Part shown: piece after piece, positions 1-8,275 of the stretch
Layout of the letters: every line of letters begins with the position of its first letter
How positions within the stretch are numbered: position 1 is the stretch's first letter
Origin: Desulfosporosinus sp. Tol-M
GTDB lineage: Bacteria > Bacillota > Desulfitobacteriia > Desulfitobacteriales > Desulfitobacteriaceae
NCBI GenBank assembly: GCA_000770645.1
Contig: JQID01000052.1
Location: 1-38,409 of the forward strand
DNA length: 38,409 bases
Direction: 5' to 3'
The notes under the pieces: model-generated
Told to the model about the DNA's origin: nothing
Seen by the model: the letters and a program-made list of their open reading frames with translations, nothing else
Database searches by the model: none
Position numbers and translations under genes: made by a program

Positions 1-1187
1 CTATTTGAACAGAACAGCCCATAACCTTCTGCATTATGTTCTTTCATCAAATCTTCGATTTCTGACACTTCTTTTCTATCTAAACTCTTTTTGCTATGTT
101 TGCATTGAAATATCCACTTGCTCCGCTCCGTTTTTTGTAATCTTCTATATTCTTCATCTGCCAAAATGTCTATTCCTCCATCGGGCGCATTTGTTTTTCC
201 CACACATTTAACATCTAAATATCCGATACTATTCAACAAATCAAAACAAAGCATTTCAAATTCTTCGGCTGATAAAGAAGAGAAATCATAGCTTGTTTTT
301 ATTGGTATATTTGGCGCAATTCTTTTCAACTCATGTATCTGCTTTGATAGAAACTCATACTCATTTATGAAAGATACTTCATTTATTCTGACCATCACTT
401 CCAAAAATTTCAATCTTTCAATCTCAACATAAACCAAATGCGAGAAGTCGCTATAATATTTTATGTTAGAACTCTCGAGGCTCTCATATTTTTCTGCGAT
501 TTTTATGAATTGTTTGATATATTTGCTGTCAATAACAGCTATTTTATCCGATTGAGAGCTTTTAAATATAGCGTAATTAATACCAATGTAGATATCATTA
601 GCCTCGATAAATTCCTCAAAACGAGCGGTTGGAAGTGCTGTTCCTATGTCGTTTGTAAATATCATAGCATTACCCTGTTCGGACATCAGCCTATCGCCAT
701 CCAACTTAAAATTACTATTATCTTTGTAATCATTGTCTTTAAAGACTAATTCGAGTAAAGCCTCATTGTATTTGTAAAACACATCAATATCATTTTCAGA
801 GAGTATTTCGCAAACACGTTTAACAAAATCAAAGTCGAATTTATCACAACAATAACCAACATTATGTATACACATACAGCTTACGTCGTCATCTTGTTGT
901 TTAACAAGCCTATAATTTGTGACAACTTTGTTTTCCAATAGATTTACAACGCTTTTGTAATATGAAAGTGTTGTAATGGCAGAAAAAATCTGCATATCAA
1001 GCTCGTAGTGCATATCGCAATTTTCATCGAAAACGGCGATGTTTAAATCGAATGTGCCATTGTAGTTAACGGTAACGGTAACATCTCCGAAAAAGCCATC
1101 AATAAATAATTGAAGACCTTCTTTCTCGTCTAATGCCTCACATGGATAGTTTGTTTCTATTGCGTCAAGAAATTCTTTTTTTGTCAT
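1..1187 (-). CDS. Mrr-type restriction endonuclease, partial (3' end outside window)
   Basis: I read this open frame by hand from an ATG at 1187 to the left edge without a stop: 395 complete codons. GGGAGG lies 5 bases upstream of the ATG. Residues 1-290 match nothing I know. From about residue 298 it becomes a Mrr_cat-like PD-(D/E)xK nuclease: a conserved FE near 303, D-G-G-I-D at 336-340 and Q-C-K at 361-363, which are the metal-binding and catalytic residues of this fold. Mrr-family enzymes cut foreign or modified DNA in the cytoplasm. It lies 61 bases after the second GHKL ATPase gene in the same direction and would be the last visible gene of the operon. Its codons are much richer in A and T than those of its neighbours, suggesting separate acquisition. 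The nuclease call is firm; the target is unknown. Confidence 0.85.
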   Translation of the reverse strand, partial: MTKKEFLDAIETNYPCEALDEKEGLQLFIDGFFGDVTVTVNYNGTFDLNIAVFDENCDMHYELDMQIFSAITTLSYYKSVVNLLENKVVTNYRLVKQQDDDVSCMCIHNVGYCCDKFDFDFVKRVCEILSENDIDVFYKYNEALLELVFKDNDYKDNSNFKLDGDRLMSEQGNAMIFTNDIGTALPTARFEEFIEANDIYIGINYAIFKSSQSDKIAVIDSKYIKQFIKIAEKYESLESSNIKYYSDFSHLVYVEIERLKFLEVMVRINEVSFINEYEFLSKQIHELKRIAPNIPIKTSYDFSSLSAEEFEMLCFDLLNSIGYLDVKCVGKTNAPDGGIDILADEEYRRLQKTERSKWIFQCKHSKKSLDRKEVSEIEDLMKEHNAEGYGLFCSN

Positions 1188-1248
1188 ATTATCCTCCCGC
1201 AATAATTGTTTCTTCGAACAAAATATTTCTTATCTCTGTTTTCATCAT

Positions 1249-2721
1249 TCATCGCTCAAACACCACAGTATTTGGAACAAACTCCTTGATGATTTTCGTG
1301 ATTAGCTCATTTGATTGTTGGCTTTCGTCTACACAGAGAATATCGAACACCCGCTCCAAAACTTTCTTCTGCTCTATGGTGATGTTTGTCTGTAAGTTCA
1401 AAGCCTTGTATTTTGTGTTTGATTTTTGCGCGCCAATCAGAATATCGAGAGCCGCCACCAGTTCTGTGTGATTCACTTGCTCCGTTTCGGCTTTGGATAT
1501 CAGGGTTACCTCTGGCATAACAACAGTGGTCGCGGATTCGGTATCGGGCGTGGTTTCATTTTGGGCGAATTCAATTATGCGCTGTGCCTTCTTATCTGAA
1601 CTCCGTTGGTTGGATGTTTTTCTTATATCAGCAGAAATTTCGTCAGCCCAAGTCCTCAATTCAGAAATCATTGCGGAATAGGCGGCGTTCTTCTCCATCT
1701 CATCGCGGCGTGCATTGGGTATTAACCTGTCAGAAAGAATGTGAAGTTCACCGAGCAGCCACCCATTAAACCGCTCGTCTTTAAACACGTGATTCAAAGT
1801 GGTTTTGTCCCCGATAAGAATATTGCCTTTTCTCACACGAAGCCCTTTAATTGCCTCGTCTTGCAGGGTGCCATAAAAACTCGTTCTCGCATACCAAAGG
1901 TAGGCTACGATTTCACCTTCGTAGCTAAAAACCTTGGTTTCAACTTCAGAGATATTATCCTCGAGTTTTCGGAGGCGGTCTGAGATTACGGTGTCACGGT
2001 ACGCCTTCATAACGGGAGTGCTTGTTTTTCCGTCGCCCACAAAAATATTATAGCTTGATGACGTGAAGCCATAAACCTTCAGTTTGGACTTGATAATCCT
2101 ACCCCAACCGAAAGTTCTATCGAAGTCAACCGGTGCAACTTGCTCAAGGTATTCCTGAACTCTGTCCACATCCAATATGCCGTCAGTATCTTCAACCCCC
2201 GTCATTACGACATTGAAGTAGTGCTTTGTCCGTGCTTCTCGTTCGACCTTGACCGTCACCACATCGGAGATAAGCGAGAGCAAGTCAATATCGATATTTT
2301 CGTTGAGCATTCGCTCACAAAGAGTGTGGGCATCAAATTCAATAACCGTCCGCTTGTCTTCACCGGCGGCGGAGGTCTCGAAAATTAGGGTGTGGCAATA
2401 TGCCAACCCCGCCAAACGCCCGATTCCTCGAAAGCCTCGCGCATTTGTAAACCTTTTTGGAGAATGGCCAATATCCAACAGATACTTGCCAGCGTAATCA
2501 ACGCCTATACCAGTGCCGTTATCGGATATCCGTATAGACTGCCTCTCTTTGTCGATTACGAGGTCAATTCGAGCTTTATCCGCTTTCACCAGCTTTTCAG
2601 ACACGGCAATATCAATGGAATCGACGGCATTCTGAATGTACTCGCGGTATATGTCTTTCGGTCGCTCGTACATACCTGAAGTTAGGGTTTCGAGTGTGAA
2701 TTTTCCTATCGTGATTTCCAC
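1249..2721 (-). CDS. GHKL (Hsp90/MORC-like) ATPase, second paralogue
   Basis: A 490-residue protein with an N-terminal GHKL ATPase domain: N-box around E27-N31 (E-Y-I-Q-N), G1 box D-N-G-T-G-I at 67-72 and G2 box G-F-R-G-I-G-R at 96-102. The chosen start is GTG at 2721, because AGGAGG lies 9 bases upstream and the protein then aligns end to end with the paralogue at 14785-16317. A longer frame reaches 2808 but overlaps the radical SAM gene by 86 bases. The closest well-known architectures are Hsp90, MutL and MORC ATPases, which clamp on substrates in an ATP-dependent cycle; GHKL proteins of MutL/MORC type are known in restriction-like operons. Here it follows the radical SAM gene directly (stop 2723) and precedes the Mrr-like nuclease. 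The middle and C-terminal regions have no nuclease motif that I can see. A role in DNA sensing or complex assembly is inference. Confidence 0.88.
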   Translation of the reverse strand: MEITIGKFTLETLTSGMYERPKDIYREYIQNAVDSIDIAVSEKLVKADKARIDLVIDKERQSIRISDNGTGIGVDYAGKYLLDIGHSPKRFTNARGFRGIGRLAGLAYCHTLIFETSAAGEDKRTVIEFDAHTLCERMLNENIDIDLLSLISDVVTVKVEREARTKHYFNVVMTGVEDTDGILDVDRVQEYLEQVAPVDFDRTFGWGRIIKSKLKVYGFTSSSYNIFVGDGKTSTPVMKAYRDTVISDRLRKLEDNISEVETKVFSYEGEIVAYLWYARTSFYGTLQDEAIKGLRVRKGNILIGDKTTLNHVFKDERFNGWLLGELHILSDRLIPNARRDEMEKNAAYSAMISELRTWADEISADIRKTSNQRSSDKKAQRIIEFAQNETTPDTESATTVVMPEVTLISKAETEQVNHTELVAALDILIGAQKSNTKYKALNLQTNITIEQKKVLERVFDILCVDESQQSNELITKIIKEFVPNTVVFER

Positions 2722-2722
2722 T

Positions 2723-4735
2723 TTACTTGACCTCCTTTCTATAAACTTTCTGTAGTAGGGCAATGATTTCCTCGATTTTATCGAGTATGACTTCACCTGC
2801 GATTTCATCTTCGTTTTGCTCTCGTAAGGTTTCTCTCAGCTGCTTTGACTTTTGGTATAGACGAGCTTCAATTTTCTTCTCGTCACATTCAAGCCCCAGC
2901 CGCATTATATTTTTCAACTCAGTATCTGATATGGCATTTGCCGTCCTATACCGCAAAGCGATATCAAGGCTGCGGGTGTCTAACACAACCTTTTTCAAAT
3001 CCTTTTGCGCCTTGTACAAAGCGTCAAAGACATTTGTGGTCAGATAAGGCTCCTCAATAAAAGCTCGGATAACATCGGTGATAAAAACCGTTCCTTGGAG
3101 CGTAAGCATCCCCTTGAGACAAGAGAATTGGGTGTGTGCCGAATGGATTACATACCTCAACAGTTCGCCATACAGCAAGGGGAACTCAACCTTAATGTAA
3201 GTGAGCATATCAGCACCCAGCCCTTCAATGTTCCTCAAAATGCTCAGATAAGACAAATTGTAAATGAACATCTTGCGGAGCGTTGGAGTGTTTGCTCGAC
3301 CGTAGTTGTCCATTGAGAAATCATTATCTTTGATGAGTTCCACATAGCTTATGTAGTCGTCACCCAAAGAACGGTAAAGCCTTGTCCATTCGTCAATCCG
3401 ACCGTGGTTTACCTTCCACTGGGCATAGCGTTTTTTTCTGTCTTCTTTAGATTCGTTATTGCGCTCTACAAAGTGTCCGCGAAGTCCGAGAAGGTCTTCC
3501 GGCATAGCGAGGTTTTCTATAAACTCCTCTGCAGTGGTGCCAAAGTCCGCTTCAAAGAACGAGCGGGTGGATACACCTTTGCCCTGCGTTGGAATCAGCA
3601 TCCGCTGCACGGCACGGAGGTATTTTTTATTCCAGTGCGTACCGACAAAAGACCTATCTATAGCGTTGAGCGGTATATATTTCATCGGGAAAGAGAAGAT
3701 ATGCACCCTCCCGTCGTTTCCATATTTAGCGTTTAGTTCATCGCAGAAGTCCATTGAAATCTTCATGCGGTTGAACAAATCCCGCGGTGTATCAGCGGAG
3801 TAATGCTGACCCTTGCCCGTAAAATCTTCACCATTATAAAGGATGTAGTTCGACAAATACTTAATGTCGTTCTTGGCACAGAGTTCCAACGCTCTTTTAT
3901 ACTGCTCCTCGTCCTCAATATGGTCAAACGCTATGCGGGCAGGACTAATCGCCAACTCACCGAGCCGCTGCGCTTTATGCTCGTTCAACAGTTTGGCATC
4001 TAACCCTTGGTTAAAGTCAATGTAGCGTCGGAGGGGTTTCCCAGTGTGCGGGCTTGGGTAGGTGCAACCTTTTCCAAAGCCCAGTTCTATCAGTTCGTCA
4101 ATAATGTGGTCGAATTGATTCGAGCGCAGCACATTATTGTCCATCAGGAGCAAGTAGCGTTTTGCTCCGAAAAGTCTATCCACCTCGGCAATCTGCTTGC
4201 GGATTGAGAGATAAGGCACATACTCAGGCTCAAGGGTTTGCACGGCACAGAACTGGCACCTCATTCCGCAACCGCGTGTCATGTAGAGGAAGTAAGCGTC
4301 GGTAGCCGGGTATTTATAATCGACATCATCCAGAATGTCGTAGTCTGGTGTTAGGCGATCAATGCATTTTTCATCGCGCAAGCCAAGCGTTCCGTCACGA
4401 TTAAGCAACCCTTCAATGAGTTTAATTGTCGGGAAAGTCTCCATAAACAGTTCGGGCATAAGAGTGGCCATAATACCGCCAACGAATACCATATGCAGGT
4501 CTTTAACAACTGTGAGAGCATACTCAATGCTCTTTTTGGTTTTTTCCCATTCGAAAGTAAACAGCGTCGTAACATAGACCCTGTCCCATTTTTTTTCTGC
4601 CAGTTCATCCGGCAGTTTTCCTTTTGCAAATACTACGCAGTCACCTAACCGCTTGTGGAAGGTTGAAATTTTCATCAACCCCAAAGGCGGATATTTATTT
4701 GCGTAATTTGGCTCTATTAGTAGAATGTCCTCCAT
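2723..4735 (-). CDS. radical SAM protein with probable B12-binding N-terminal domain
   Basis: A 670-residue protein. The ATG at 4735 is preferred over the upstream frame opening at 4819: GGGAGG lies 10 bases before it, it falls just after the stop of the previous gene, and the protein then begins with the strand of a Rossmann-like fold (M-E-D-I-L-L-I-E-P-N-Y) typical of cobalamin-binding radical SAM enzymes. Residues 1-120 look like that domain, although no clear DxHxxG motif is visible. The radical SAM cluster motif Cx3Cx2C is C156, C160 and C163. The core continues to about residue 400, followed by a long helical tail of some 270 residues. Such enzymes generate a 5'-deoxyadenosyl radical and modify nucleic acids, peptides or small molecules. 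It sits between a NERD-helicase and a GHKL ATPase within the defence operon. The substrate cannot be told. It does not look like viperin. Confidence 0.85.
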   Translation of the reverse strand: MEDILLIEPNYANKYPPLGLMKISTFHKRLGDCVVFAKGKLPDELAEKKWDRVYVTTLFTFEWEKTKKSIEYALTVVKDLHMVFVGGIMATLMPELFMETFPTIKLIEGLLNRDGTLGLRDEKCIDRLTPDYDILDDVDYKYPATDAYFLYMTRGCGMRCQFCAVQTLEPEYVPYLSIRKQIAEVDRLFGAKRYLLLMDNNVLRSNQFDHIIDELIELGFGKGCTYPSPHTGKPLRRYIDFNQGLDAKLLNEHKAQRLGELAISPARIAFDHIEDEEQYKRALELCAKNDIKYLSNYILYNGEDFTGKGQHYSADTPRDLFNRMKISMDFCDELNAKYGNDGRVHIFSFPMKYIPLNAIDRSFVGTHWNKKYLRAVQRMLIPTQGKGVSTRSFFEADFGTTAEEFIENLAMPEDLLGLRGHFVERNNESKEDRKKRYAQWKVNHGRIDEWTRLYRSLGDDYISYVELIKDNDFSMDNYGRANTPTLRKMFIYNLSYLSILRNIEGLGADMLTYIKVEFPLLYGELLRYVIHSAHTQFSCLKGMLTLQGTVFITDVIRAFIEEPYLTTNVFDALYKAQKDLKKVVLDTRSLDIALRYRTANAISDTELKNIMRLGLECDEKKIEARLYQKSKQLRETLREQNEDEIAGEVILDKIEEIIALLQKVYRKEVK

Positions 4736-4739
4736 GACA

Positions 4740-6371
4740 TTAAGTCCTCCCAGTTTCTTCGAAATCCAATACATATAGATAAAATCTCGCCCGCGTTTGT
4801 GCCGTGTAGAGGGTTGCACGGACGCTATCGGTTTTCGGCTCGTTCTTGTATGTATGGTTTATATAAACAACGACATCCGATTCAAGTCCTTTGAACCCCT
4901 GTATCGTTCTGTAAGCTATTGAATCTGTGTCAGGCAAAACACGCTCACTACTGAGGTTATGCCCGCCGACAATGACGGTTTCACTCAGGATAGAGTTTTC
5001 CTTCTTTCGATTGCTCAAGATAACTATCTTCTGAGGAGCGACGCCCTCTCTATTAACCAACTTGTTTATAACAGAATCAATGAATGCCACGGCTTGTGCC
5101 TTCCGGGTGAACTTTCGACAATCAGGTTCAACGCCCTCAATCTGATTGGCGATAGTATCCAGTCCTAAGTTTGTCTGCTCTTGGGCATACCGGTAGATGT
5201 TCGCAGTGTTCCTGATGTTATAGCGAAGCACAAATGGTGGTTCGTCAATAAAGAACTTTTCACCAAAATTCCGTTTGAATATGTTTTGACTCTCATCGTA
5301 GAACACATAGAGAGAACCATTATCTTTTACCATTAAGTTGGCGCAAAAAGCCCAATCCTCGGTAAAGTCTTGTCCCTCGTCAACAACCAGCAAGTCATAT
5401 CTTTGCAGGTTCGGTAAGTCGCCGATGAGGTTGCTGTATTCCTTGCACCCATTCTGCTCAGGTGCGGTTGCGACTTTATCCCTGAGAATTGAATACGCAA
5501 AAGAGTCAATGTTGTGGGAGTCGGCACGGCTGTCGTCAATAATTGCTGCCACATTTTCAGCTAATGCTTTGTTGTAGCAAAGATATAATGCCCTACCACC
5601 ACCTTGCACGCAGCGAATGATTTTTTTGATTCCAATCCACGTTTTACCCGTTCCGGCACCGCCGACAATAAATGCTTTGGGATAGTGTGCCAACAAGTCA
5701 ATAACTGTGTCCTGAGTACGGTTGATTTCGAGCAGTTCACGCTCTTTATCCTGAATTAGCGCACCCGCTGAAATAGACAGGGCAATGCGCTTGTTGACCA
5801 CGTTAGTAAACTTCTTTTGGGCGTCAGGCGACAAAAATGATGTCGCACCACGTCGTTGATTCCGAAAGAAACGGAAAATCTCCGTCACACGTTTTTGCAG
5901 CTCATTCATTGCCGAAAGGTCAATGGTTGTTTCCATTGGCGAGCCGACAGAAATAGGCGAGTTGATTGAGTAGTTAGGGTATGCCACTGCGCACCCATAG
6001 ACACCTGAAAACTGTGCCTCGACCTCGTCCTCGTAATACTTCTTAAAGAAGCGCATACTCTGTTCAGCTTGGTCATACGGAGAACGCTTCAGCTTGCGTT
6101 CGCCGTCGTGGTCAACCAGATACCATACACCGTCCTCAATCCGCATTCCCGTGCCGCCTTTAACCTCCACGCAAAGAAACCCGTAGTCGGGGTTGAAAAT
6201 CAAAAAGTCGCACTCGCTGTCCTCTCTGATACCATTGTTTGTGGAGTACCACCTGACCGAATAGAAAACGTGGTACTTATCCGACAACTGCTCTTTGCAA
6301 GCGTTGAAAAACTTCACCTCAGAGTAGGCGTGGTAAACTTCGGGTATTTGAGCGGGGTGCATGATAGCCAT
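4740..6371 (-). CDS. NERD nuclease domain fused to UvrD-like SF1 helicase
   Basis: A 543-residue protein. Residues 10-110 form a NERD (nuclease-related, PD-(D/E)xK-like) domain with E18, D55 and the E-V-K triad at 69-71. Residues about 210-540 form an SF1 helicase: Walker A G-G-A-G-T-G-K-T at 237-244, Walker B V-V-D-E-G-Q-D at 329-335, a motif III-like stretch Y-D-E-S-Q-N near 358, T-I-Q-G-F-K-G at 489-495 and motif VI L-Y-T-A-Q-T-R-A-R at 521-529. All core helicase motifs are intact. The likely role is ATP-driven unwinding or translocation on DNA coupled to cleavage. ATG 6371 follows the DrmB-like stop (6374) directly, with GGGAGG 7 bases upstream, so the two are translationally coupled. It is the second SF1 helicase of the operon; the other is at 12797-14785. 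Confidence 0.9.
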   Translation of the reverse strand: MAIMHPAQIPEVYHAYSEVKFFNACKEQLSDKYHVFYSVRWYSTNNGIREDSECDFLIFNPDYGFLCVEVKGGTGMRIEDGVWYLVDHDGERKLKRSPYDQAEQSMRFFKKYYEDEVEAQFSGVYGCAVAYPNYSINSPISVGSPMETTIDLSAMNELQKRVTEIFRFFRNQRRGATSFLSPDAQKKFTNVVNKRIALSISAGALIQDKERELLEINRTQDTVIDLLAHYPKAFIVGGAGTGKTWIGIKKIIRCVQGGGRALYLCYNKALAENVAAIIDDSRADSHNIDSFAYSILRDKVATAPEQNGCKEYSNLIGDLPNLQRYDLLVVDEGQDFTEDWAFCANLMVKDNGSLYVFYDESQNIFKRNFGEKFFIDEPPFVLRYNIRNTANIYRYAQEQTNLGLDTIANQIEGVEPDCRKFTRKAQAVAFIDSVINKLVNREGVAPQKIVILSNRKKENSILSETVIVGGHNLSSERVLPDTDSIAYRTIQGFKGLESDVVVYINHTYKNEPKTDSVRATLYTAQTRARFYLYVLDFEETGRT

Positions 6372-6373
6372 AA

Positions 6374-8263
6374 TCAGTCCTCCCAGAAACCAGTCAGCTT
6401 CTCTTGCTTCTGCTTATCGAAATATCCGCAGAGGAAGCCTCGGTCTAAATCTTTGTTAAAGTGCTGACACGAAACCTCGTTTAAGAACAGACATCCAGCA
6501 CAAGCCTTTTCTTTATCGATGCAAATTGGGTCAAAGATACACTTCTTTGAGCGTTCCTTTGCATGTTTCAGCCAACGGTCAAAATGCGACTGGAACGCAC
6601 TGTACAATGCGCCCATATTGAACCCCTGCGAATTCGAGCAATAAACAAATACGGCGGGGATGTTTGGCAGAATGTATTCCGAAAGTGAACTCTTGTCCAA
6701 GCCGCATATCTCCGATGCCTCATTTATCAAGGCGTGGGAGATACTGTGTATTAGGGTATAAACCCTTTTCGTAATTAACCCATAGGTATCGATTTCATCG
6801 ATTGGTGTAAACGGAGTAATGCGGTCAAGGCGAACTCTGTCTAAGAACCACATCTTGATGCCGTAGTCGCTCATATCCTGCGGTAAGTCTTCATTCTGAA
6901 TCAATTTATTGTCCAGCAACCAGTTCAGAACTCTGCGGCGGTCAAGTTCAAACAATACACCTTCAGTTTCAAGGCGGGTTGCGTATATATTCTTCTTTTC
7001 CATCTCCTGCGGAAAACCGTGTAGCTTAACTCCTTCCTGACATTCGCGTTCTTTGCGGGTATAGCCATAAGCCGCAAAGACGATGGGGACGCCAGAGCAG
7101 ATTTGCACATTGGAAAATCCCAATGTCTTGGAAATGCCAACATAATCAGGCTTGATACCATCATTGACAATTTCAGCATCGCTTTCGGCAGCCTCAAGGG
7201 ATAGGACGACCTTGGCGTTAACAAGTTCGTCGTATTCAAGAATCTCCTCGGCAATAGGTTTGATGTCATCAGTACTAACGACCGAAAGACCTTGCCCGAC
7301 CCTCTCGATGGCTTCAAAAATCTTCCCACTTGGGTTTGACCGTCGCTTGGCATCCAGTACCATAGCAATGGTGGCTTCATCCAAGCCGCCAAGCCGCAGA
7401 TTTTCCGCTTCTTTTTGCAGGGCTGTTTCGAACTCGTCTTCTTGGGTGACATTCCCCTTAGCAATGATTCCGGTGTATTCCTCTTGAGGTATCAAACCTA
7501 AATATTGACCAATAACTACTTTTTCGCCACGGCTTTCTTCTTCATTATCCAAGAACACATCTTTCCGCTTATCGAGAAGGTCGATAAGGGAAAGGGTGAA
7601 AGGGAAATAGTGTGATGAATCAAGCGCTGGTTTGATATCAAGTTTTGACTTGCAGTCAGGACAATAGAACGGCAGGTTAGCCTTTTGTCCACATTTTTTA
7701 CAAACGAAATCAATACCGCTCCCGCGACGGGTCATATATTTTGTACCGTGTTCTTTGTTTTGGCATTTAGGCACGAAGATTCCGTCTGCATATCCGCACT
7801 TGCAAAAGCGAATCATCCTTAGTTGGGTCATATGCTTTCCACATACATCACACGGCTCATATTCGCGGCGTTTGAATTCATCGTAGCTATAATATTGCCG
7901 CACTCGCCCACACGAGTTGCAGACAAATACCCACGGCTTAACCGATGTAACAATAGCTCGTTCTTGTTCGCTGATCTTTGGGGTCAGTACATAGTAGTTT
8001 TCCTCGTTGATGACCGACGAAAAGTTAACAACGGACGCAGCTCCGTCTGGACTCCCGCTTTTGAACTCGCTTACACGCTGATTCACTATGCGGAGTAACC
8101 GCTTATTATTGATGCCTGTCAGATGAACGCTGTTCCAACGGTCAACGTGAACGGCATAGGTGACACCTCCGCCGCTTTGGGTAAAGTCCACCCAACTACC
8201 GGGTAAATACTTATACAAGGCTTGGCGAACCCCACGGCTCATTGTATTCTTGTTAGATGGCAT
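6374..8263 (-). CDS. drmB-like: DrmB-like DUF1998 zinc protein
   Basis: A 629-residue cysteine-rich protein. Probable zinc ligands are C115/C118, C138/C141, C154/C156, C188/C191 and C201/C204. The C-terminal third carries the DUF1998 signature: a helix with H-S-I-S-H-A-L near 498, then a cysteine cluster from about 575 to 613 (C-I-F-D-P-x-C, C-x-x-C, C-x-H, L-C-G). DUF1998 proteins accompany or are fused to large SF2 helicases. In DISARM, DrmB partners the helicase DrmA, and the adjacent upstream gene here is a DrmA-like helicase, so the pair fits. The ATG at 8263 has AGGAGG 8 bases upstream; the gap to the helicase gene is 12 bases. By analogy it binds DNA in complex with the helicase. I am confident of the family but less sure that the system is true DISARM. 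Confidence 0.87.
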   Translation of the reverse strand: MPSNKNTMSRGVRQALYKYLPGSWVDFTQSGGGVTYAVHVDRWNSVHLTGINNKRLLRIVNQRVSEFKSGSPDGAASVVNFSSVINEENYYVLTPKISEQERAIVTSVKPWVFVCNSCGRVRQYYSYDEFKRREYEPCDVCGKHMTQLRMIRFCKCGYADGIFVPKCQNKEHGTKYMTRRGSGIDFVCKKCGQKANLPFYCPDCKSKLDIKPALDSSHYFPFTLSLIDLLDKRKDVFLDNEEESRGEKVVIGQYLGLIPQEEYTGIIAKGNVTQEDEFETALQKEAENLRLGGLDEATIAMVLDAKRRSNPSGKIFEAIERVGQGLSVVSTDDIKPIAEEILEYDELVNAKVVLSLEAAESDAEIVNDGIKPDYVGISKTLGFSNVQICSGVPIVFAAYGYTRKERECQEGVKLHGFPQEMEKKNIYATRLETEGVLFELDRRRVLNWLLDNKLIQNEDLPQDMSDYGIKMWFLDRVRLDRITPFTPIDEIDTYGLITKRVYTLIHSISHALINEASEICGLDKSSLSEYILPNIPAVFVYCSNSQGFNMGALYSAFQSHFDRWLKHAKERSKKCIFDPICIDKEKACAGCLFLNEVSCQHFNKDLDRGFLCGYFDKQKQEKLTGFWED

Positions 8264-8275
8264 CTCATTTCCCTC

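Noticed and set aside
438..749. Plus-strand frame of 103 codons near the left edge
   Set aside because: It lies opposite the Mrr-like gene, which is open over its whole visible length with catalytic motifs.
2723..4735. Prokaryotic viperin
   Set aside because: The cluster motif lies at residue 156 after a Rossmann-like domain and the protein is 670 residues long; viperins are about half as long with the motif near the start.
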